61,491 nucleotides of DNA from Collinsella sp. (GTDB taxonomy: Bacteria; Actinomycetota; Coriobacteriia; Coriobacteriales; Coriobacteriaceae), in assembly GCA_019424965.1 (NCBI GenBank), contig JAHYYL010000010.1:1-61491 (forward strand), read 5' to 3'. The position numbers and the translations under genes are program-made. Positions 56,442-61,491 of the stretch are shown one piece after another. Under the pieces are notes generated by a model. The model had not been told where the DNA came from and did not search any database. It was given only the letters and a program-made list of their open reading frames with translations. Each line of letters starts with the position of its first letter. The first letter of the stretch is position 1.

Positions 56442-59400
56442 ATGGTTTTCGATAAAGAAGCTTCGTTCGAAGAAGCGGTTATCGCTGTGTTGAAGCAGCA
56501 CGGTTGGGACGATGCGGAAGGTGTTCTTCGCTACCCTACCGAACAGGACCTTATCTGCAACTGGGCGAAGATCCTGTTTAACAACAATGCCGGCATAGAC
56601 CGCCTGAATGGTTGTCAACTCACACAGGGTGAGATGGCACAGGTCATCGAACAGATCGAAACGCTTAAGACCCCGCTGGCGCTCAACGGGTTCATCAACG
56701 GCAAAACCATTGCCATCACCCGCGACAACCCTGATGACGTCCTTCACCTGGGCAAGGAAGTCAGCCTGAAAATCTACGACCGTCAAGAGATTGCTGCAGG
56801 TCAAAGTCGTTACCAAATCGCCCAACAGCCAATCTATCCCGCAAAAAGCAAAATCCTTAACGATCGTCGCGGTGATCTATGCCTGCTCATCAACGGCATG
56901 CCCGTCATCCATATCGAGCTTAAGCGCAGCGGCGTGCCCGTAAGCCAGGCAACCGGCCAGATTGAAAAATACGCGCACGAAGGTGTGTTCACGGGACTCT
57001 TCCGCCTGGTGCAGATCTTCGTGGGAAAGACCCCTGACGAGGCGCGGTACTTCGCCAACCCCGGAGCGGGTGCGTTTAACCCCAACTTCTTCTTCCACTG
57101 GGAAGACTTCAACAACGAGCCCGTCTGCGCGGGCGACAAGCCCGGTACTGACGAGTGGAAGCGCTTCACCTCGACGCTGCTCTCCATTCCCATGGCACAT
57201 CAGCTCATTGGGTTCTATACCGTGGCCGACAGCTCGGATGGCTGCCTAAAAGTCATGCGTAGCTACCAGTACTATGCCGCCGCGGCCATCTCGGACAAGG
57301 TTCGCAGATGCAAATGGGACGAGCCGCGGCACAGCAGCACGCCCGGTCGTCCCGGCGGCTATATCTGGCACACCACCGGCTCCGGTAAAACCATGACCAG
57401 CTTTAAATCGGCCCAACTTGTCGCTGACTCCCATGATGCCGACAAGGTCGTGTTCCTAATGGACCGCATCGAGTTGGGCACGCAGTCGCTCTCGGAGTAC
57501 CGCTCCTTCGCTGACGACGCCGACGACGTGCAGGGCACTGAGAATACGCAGGTCCTCAAGTCCAAGCTCGCTAGTGACGACCCCAAGAATCGCCTTATCG
57601 TCACCTCTATCCAAAAGATGAGCAACTTGAAAGCCGGCGAGACGGGGATCACCCAAGCCGAGCTCGACCGCCTGGCTGGCAAACGTATCGTATTTATCAT
57701 TGACGAGTGCCACCGATCCACCTTCGGTGACATGCTCCAGGACATACGCCGTGCCTTCCCCAATGCCCTCTTCTTCGGTTTCACGGGAACGCCAATCCTC
57801 GACGAGAATCAGAAGAAGGGATCGACCACAGCCATGGTGTTTGGCGAATGCCTGCACCGATACAGCATCGCCGACGGCATCCGCGACGGCAACGTGCTGG
57901 GTTTCGACCCCTACATGGTGACGACGTTCGATGACTATGACGTGCGCGAAGCGGTTGCCCTAGAGCAGGCGAAAGCCGCAACCGTCGCCGAAGCCATTTC
58001 CGACGATCGAAAGAGCAAAGTTTTCTACTACTATAAGGACTCGGCAAAGGTTCCCATGGGGCCGATGGTCGACGGCGCCGGTAACCATATCAAGGGAATC
58101 GAGGATTTCCTTACTCGCGCCCAATACTGGCCCGACACCCCGCATCACGGAAAGGTTGTCGAGGACATCCTGCGCCGCTTTCCGGTGCTCTCCCACGGCA
58201 ACAAGTTCCATGCAATCCTGGCGACGAGCTCCATCCCAGAGGCAATCGACTACTACCGAGCCTTCAAGGAGCGCGCCCCGCAGATGAGGGTGACTGCCCT
58301 TTTCGACCCGAGCATCGACAACAACGCCGGCTCCGCGGTAAAGGAAGACGCTCTGGTCGAGCTCATAGAAGACTATAACAAGGCATACGGCCAGGAATTC
58401 ACTATCCCCACATGGCCCGCCATGAAGAAGGATATCTCGGCTCGTCTGTCCCACAAGAAACCCTACGTCAACGTCGACACCAACCGTGATTCCCGCATCG
58501 ACCTGCTCATCGTGGTTGATCAGATGCTCACGGGCTTCGACTCCAAATGGCTTAACACGCTCTATCTCGACAAGGTAATCGACTACGAGAGCATCATCCA
58601 GGCGTTCAGCCGCACGAACCGCCTGTTTGGGCCCGACAAGCCTTTCGGCACGATTCGCTATTACCGTCGACCCCATACTATGAAGGGCTATATCGAAGCG
58701 GCGGTGAAGCTGTATTCGGGAGACCGCCCGCTCGATATGTTCGTCCAGAAGCTACCGGAGAATATTGCGTTGATGGATACGCGCCTCCAGGAAATACTCA
58801 TGGTTTTCGAGGCCGCTGGCGTGGGAGACCTCTCGAAGCTTCCCGCATCGCAGGAGGCCAGGCGCAAGTTCGCGAAGGAATTCGTCGAGCTTAACGAGTT
58901 CCTTGAGGCCGCGAAGGTACAGGGCTTCACATGGGAACAGGATACCTACGAGTTCAGGGAAGAACCGAAAGAGGGCTCGCAACTCAGCGAGTCCGTTCTC
59001 GTCCAACCCGTCATCGACGAGCGAACCTATCTTGTCCTCGTGCAGCGCTACAAAGAGCTCTTCTCTGGCGGTACCCCGGGCGATGCTCCCGATGCACCCT
59101 ACGAGTTGGACGGGCACATTACGGAAATCGACACAGGCCTCATTGACAGCGATTACATGAACTCGAACTTTGAGAAATGGCTAAAGTGCCTAGAACAGGA
59201 TGACGAGGGCCTCGCGGCGGCGCGCGAGGAGCTTCACCGTTCTTTTGCGTCTTTGAGCCAAGATGACCAGCGCTTCGCGGAGCTGTTTCTGCACGACGTG
59301 GAGCGCGGCGATGCAACCCTTGAGGAGGGCATGACGCTGAGGGACTACATTACGTCATATGCCTGCAAGGCCAAAAATGCTCAGGTCCAGCGCGTTGTCG

Positions 59401-59639
59401 AAGCCCTCGGCATAGATGGCGACCTTCTCACCGCCATGGTGGCACTTGACTTGACTGAATCGAACATAAACGAATTCGGACGCTTCGACGACCTGAAAGA
59501 CTCGGTTGACAAAGTCCGCGCCAAAGCTTTCTTCGAGCAGAAGGAAGGCAAGAGCCTGCCGCCATTCAAGGTGAACACCCGGGCTGCGGCGCTTCTCAAG
59601 AGATTTATCCTGAAAGGCGGCTTCGACATCGACGAGTGA
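56442..59639 (+). CDS. hsdR: Type I restriction endonuclease subunit R
   Basis: 1065-residue motor/nuclease subunit. The N-terminal nuclease domain has GMPVIHIELKRSG (about 150-163); Walker A TTGSGKT lies near 312, DECHRS near 421, and helicase motifs continue to QAFSRTNRLFG (about 720). A helical C-terminal third contacts the methylase. ATG at 56442. Type I subunits HsdM and HsdS are encoded at the right end on the opposite strand, with a recombinase gene between; gene orientation is therefore convergent, unlike the usual single operon. Confidence 0.94.
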   Translation: MVFDKEASFEEAVIAVLKQHGWDDAEGVLRYPTEQDLICNWAKILFNNNAGIDRLNGCQLTQGEMAQVIEQIETLKTPLALNGFINGKTIAITRDNPDDVLHLGKEVSLKIYDRQEIAAGQSRYQIAQQPIYPAKSKILNDRRGDLCLLINGMPVIHIELKRSGVPVSQATGQIEKYAHEGVFTGLFRLVQIFVGKTPDEARYFANPGAGAFNPNFFFHWEDFNNEPVCAGDKPGTDEWKRFTSTLLSIPMAHQLIGFYTVADSSDGCLKVMRSYQYYAAAAISDKVRRCKWDEPRHSSTPGRPGGYIWHTTGSGKTMTSFKSAQLVADSHDADKVVFLMDRIELGTQSLSEYRSFADDADDVQGTENTQVLKSKLASDDPKNRLIVTSIQKMSNLKAGETGITQAELDRLAGKRIVFIIDECHRSTFGDMLQDIRRAFPNALFFGFTGTPILDENQKKGSTTAMVFGECLHRYSIADGIRDGNVLGFDPYMVTTFDDYDVREAVALEQAKAATVAEAISDDRKSKVFYYYKDSAKVPMGPMVDGAGNHIKGIEDFLTRAQYWPDTPHHGKVVEDILRRFPVLSHGNKFHAILATSSIPEAIDYYRAFKERAPQMRVTALFDPSIDNNAGSAVKEDALVELIEDYNKAYGQEFTIPTWPAMKKDISARLSHKKPYVNVDTNRDSRIDLLIVVDQMLTGFDSKWLNTLYLDKVIDYESIIQAFSRTNRLFGPDKPFGTIRYYRRPHTMKGYIEAAVKLYSGDRPLDMFVQKLPENIALMDTRLQEILMVFEAAGVGDLSKLPASQEARRKFAKEFVELNEFLEAAKVQGFTWEQDTYEFREEPKEGSQLSESVLVQPVIDERTYLVLVQRYKELFSGGTPGDAPDAPYELDGHITEIDTGLIDSDYMNSNFEKWLKCLEQDDEGLAAAREELHRSFASLSQDDQRFAELFLHDVERGDATLEEGMTLRDYITSYACKAKNAQVQRVVEALGIDGDLLTAMVALDLTESNINEFGRFDDLKDSVDKVRAKAFFEQKEGKSLPPFKVNTRAAALLKRFILKGGFDIDE

Positions 59640-59645
59640 GCGGCA

Positions 59646-59670
59646 TCATCATCCTTCATCAGCGTGAGTC
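59646..59670 (+). repeat. Inverted repeat IR-L at the recombinase gene
   Basis: 25 bp, reverse complement of 60645-60669 with two mismatches. Read on the plus strand it encodes LHQRE, the conserved linker of HsdS. It begins seven bases after the hsdR stop and probably is a recombination site. Confidence 0.8.
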
Positions 59671-59696
59671 GCCACACATGATGAAGGAGGCAAATA

Positions 59697-60626
59697 ATGC
59701 TCATTGCCATCACCGAAGACTCTCTCTTTTGCGATTACTACTCGCAATGGGTTAGCGTCTATAAAGAAGGGGCCATCCGCGAAGTCACGATGGGGAAATA
59801 TCGGCTCACCCAATCTTGGCTAGCCAAGCTTGTTCCTAACCTCAGGATTAAGGATTTGGACCGAACCTCGTACCAGCGGCTCATAAATGGCTATGCTGAG
59901 CATCACGAGCGGCAAACGACCATGGATTTTCACCATCAGCTGAAAGGAGCGATCCTAGACGCTGTCGACGAGGGACTCATTCCGCGCGATCCTACGCGAA
60001 AGGCAATCATCAAGGGTAAGCAACCGCGGGCAAAGAAGATAAAATACCTCAACCAGTTCGAACTCCATGCCATGCTCGGCGATCTTGACTTGTCAACAAG
60101 CGAGCCAAGTTGGGACTGGCTCATCCTTATCGTCGCCAAAACAGGCCTGCGCTTCTCCGAGGCGCTAGGCCTCACCCCCGAGGACTTCGATTTCGCCCAT
60201 CAAACGCTTTCCGTAAACAAAACCTGGGACTACAAGAATGACGGCGGCTTTGTCCCCACGAAAAACGCCTCGTCAGTGCGGAAAGTTCAGCTCGATTGGC
60301 AACTAATCATGCAACTCTCCGGTCTATTGAGGAATCTCCCCCCGTCTGAGCCAATATTCGTTAAGGGCAAGGTATATAACTCAACAGCAAACAGTGTTCT
60401 AGCGCGTCACTGCAAAAACGTCGGGGTACCAGTTATATCCGTCCATGGCTTGCGCCACACACATGCATCACTTCTCTTGTTTGCTGGCGTATCCATAGCG
60501 AGCGTATCGAGAAGGCTCGGCCATGCAAGCATGACTACTACCCAGGAAACTTATCTTCACGTCATTCAAGAGCTTGAAAACAAGGACATCGACATTGTCA
60601 TGAGAGCCCTTTCTACTCTCATATAA
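59697..60626 (+). CDS. Tyrosine recombinase (hsdS-associated)
   Basis: 309-residue phage-integrase-family recombinase. Catalytic residues visible: Arg in TGLRFSEALG (about 151), HGLRHTHAS (about 249), LGHAS and the Tyr nucleophile in TYLHV (about 285). The N-terminal SAM-like core-binding domain is present. ATG at 59697 after GAAGGAGG. It lies between 25-bp inverted repeats and next to hsdS, as in other systems where HsdS specificity is shuffled by DNA inversion. Confidence 0.92.
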   Translation: MLIAITEDSLFCDYYSQWVSVYKEGAIREVTMGKYRLTQSWLAKLVPNLRIKDLDRTSYQRLINGYAEHHERQTTMDFHHQLKGAILDAVDEGLIPRDPTRKAIIKGKQPRAKKIKYLNQFELHAMLGDLDLSTSEPSWDWLILIVAKTGLRFSEALGLTPEDFDFAHQTLSVNKTWDYKNDGGFVPTKNASSVRKVQLDWQLIMQLSGLLRNLPPSEPIFVKGKVYNSTANSVLARHCKNVGVPVISVHGLRHTHASLLLFAGVSIASVSRRLGHASMTTTQETYLHVIQELENKDIDIVMRALSTLI

Positions 60627-61216
60627 CCCATATCAGTAAATTGCGGCTCACGCTGATGAAGGGTGATGAGGGAATTCAATTGTGTGAAGAAGCATCCTAT
60701 TTGCTTTTGTTCTTCCGTTGAGCATGGCAAAGTGAGCACAGTTTCAAAGAAATCGTCTGGCGCAATATTAAGCAGCCCGTGATTTCGCGCGCCTTCAGCA
60801 GCAATCATCTGAACCGCACCATGCCAACGATTCGTCTCGTAATAGGTTACCAAGAAATCAGGGTCTCCTAGATCGAGCCCGAAGCAGATGTACAGCGTGG
60901 ATAAACAGCCCTTTTCATACTTGGTCAGGCGTTTAATTGCTCCCCATGGACTGTCGCCCGAAGTGCTCTTGTTGTAGGCGAACTCTCCGTTCTCCAGCAA
61001 GTAATACCCGCTCATATCACGGCTAGCGACTTGATTGTTGAAGTAGTCGCGCTGGTCCACAAGCCCATGCTGAGCCGAGATGGTGAGGGGGAGGTCAGAC
61101 TGATTGCCCTCATTTTTCCGGATCACCCGATGAGCAACCTCGCCCAACTTACGCTGTTCCCAAGGGTCAGTGAAGCCGGCGAAGCGGATTTCGGGCACAT
61201 TGATCTTTTCCGCCAT
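60566..61216 (-). CDS. hsdS: Type I restriction specificity subunit, half-length
   Basis: 216 residues, about half of a normal HsdS. PEIRFAGFTDPWEQRKLGEV opens one target-recognition domain, which ends in the conserved helix EEQKQIGCFFTQLNSLITLH followed by QRE. The last 25 or so codons after HQRE run antisense into the recombinase gene and look non-native. ATG at 61216, seven bases after GGAGGT; the hsdM stop lies one base upstream. It may act as a dimer of half-subunits or be one arm of an invertible gene. Confidence 0.85.
   Translation of the reverse strand: MAEKINVPEIRFAGFTDPWEQRKLGEVAHRVIRKNEGNQSDLPLTISAQHGLVDQRDYFNNQVASRDMSGYYLLENGEFAYNKSTSGDSPWGAIKRLTKYEKGCLSTLYICFGLDLGDPDFLVTYYETNRWHGAVQMIAAEGARNHGLLNIAPDDFFETVLTLPCSTEEQKQIGCFFTQLNSLITLHQREPQFTDMGYMRVERALMTMSMSLFSSS
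60645..60669 (-). repeat. Inverted repeat IR-R inside hsdS
   Basis: Reverse complement of IR-L (two mismatches in 25). It lies inside hsdS at the codons for ITLHQRE, which is where two half-genes would join. Confidence 0.8.
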
Positions 61217-61217
61217 G

Positions 61218-61491
61218 CTATTCACCTCCCAACAGTTTCCGCAGCTCGGTAATACCCGCCATATCGTGCTCGTTGCCCGTGAGCTGGCCCAGCATCGCTG
61301 CCAACTCGTTTTCCGCCTCAGTAATCTGGTTGCATACGTCCGAATAGGTTGTCGCGTACTTTGTGTTCAGTGCGACAATCTTTGCGATGAAATCGCTTAC
61401 GACGGCATTGGGCAGCTCGAGCAAATCAGATTGCAGCGGCTCAATCCACTTTGCAGCAAGCAATTCGTCGCATTGGGCGTCGGTCAAACCC
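61218..61491 (-). CDS. hsdM: Type I DNA methyltransferase subunit M, 3' end (partial)
   Basis: Only the last 90 or so codons are in the window; the gene continues beyond the right edge. KWIEPLQSDLLELPNAVVSD and the coiled-coil-like C-terminus ending MAGITELRKLLGGE match the C-terminal helical region of HsdM, which clasps HsdS. Its stop is one base from the hsdS start, so the two are co-translated. Confidence 0.75.
   Translation of the reverse strand, partial: GLTDAQCDELLAAKWIEPLQSDLLELPNAVVSDFIAKIVALNTKYATTYSDVCNQITEAENELAAMLGQLTGNEHDMAGITELRKLLGGE

Overview
The window looks like a chromosomal segment of a gut coriobacterium, most like Collinsella (Actinomycetota, Coriobacteriia). The reasons are the high GC content, the actinobacterial-type RNA polymerase and ribosomal proteins, a FabK-based type II fatty acid operon with a fused AccD-AccA, and an anaerobic purine/xanthine oxidation cluster of the SsnA-YgfK-XdhD kind. 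The genus is an inference from gene content; no 16S gene is present.

Layout. 1-15.2 kb is the information-processing core: rplJ-rplL, galU, rpoB-rpoC, then rpsL-rpsG-fusA-rpsJ. 15.2-25.4 kb is a birA gene divergent from a compact ten-gene operon (fabH-acpP-fabK-fabD-fabG-fabF-accB-fabZ-accC-accDA) that encodes most of fatty acid synthesis. 25.4-28.6 kb holds an orphan PTS EIIC, a cation-efflux transporter and a histidine phosphatase. 28.6-34.9 kb is the S10-type ribosomal operon from rplC to rplX. It is separated from rpsJ by about 14 kb and stops at a terminator before the usual rplE. 35.2-41.2 kb holds a Gfo/Idh/MocA oxidoreductase with a DeoR regulator, an RluA-type pseudouridine synthase with a U32 protein, and a RidA protein. 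41.4-51.7 kb is a YheO-type regulator divergent from an NCS2 permease, SsnA aminohydrolase, YgfK flavoprotein, polyferredoxin and selenium-type xanthine dehydrogenase. These plausibly form one purine uptake and redox module.

51.8-61.5 kb is accessory DNA. It contains two arrays of about 62-bp hairpin units either side of an AbiEi-like gene, a decayed DUF4143 ATPase, a candidate type I toxin-antitoxin pair, a frameshifted DEDDh exonuclease, and a type I restriction locus. In that locus hsdR and a tyrosine recombinase face an hsdM-hsdS pair, and 25-bp inverted repeats in the HsdS linker codons flank the recombinase.

The most unusual signals are non-coding. First, a three-copy element has a conserved core with an invariant TTAAT loop inside arms that differ at every locus yet remain self-complementary (36 bp perfect at one copy); each copy sits just upstream of a ribosomal-protein promoter. 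Second, there are the 62-bp hairpin arrays. Third, a three-unit array of 55-bp palindromes is bracketed by inverted copies of a 33-bp palindrome. The beta-prime subunit also carries a C-terminal extension whose helix-hairpin-helix resembles the RNA polymerase alpha C-terminal domain, and ribosomal protein S12 has Arg at position 88.
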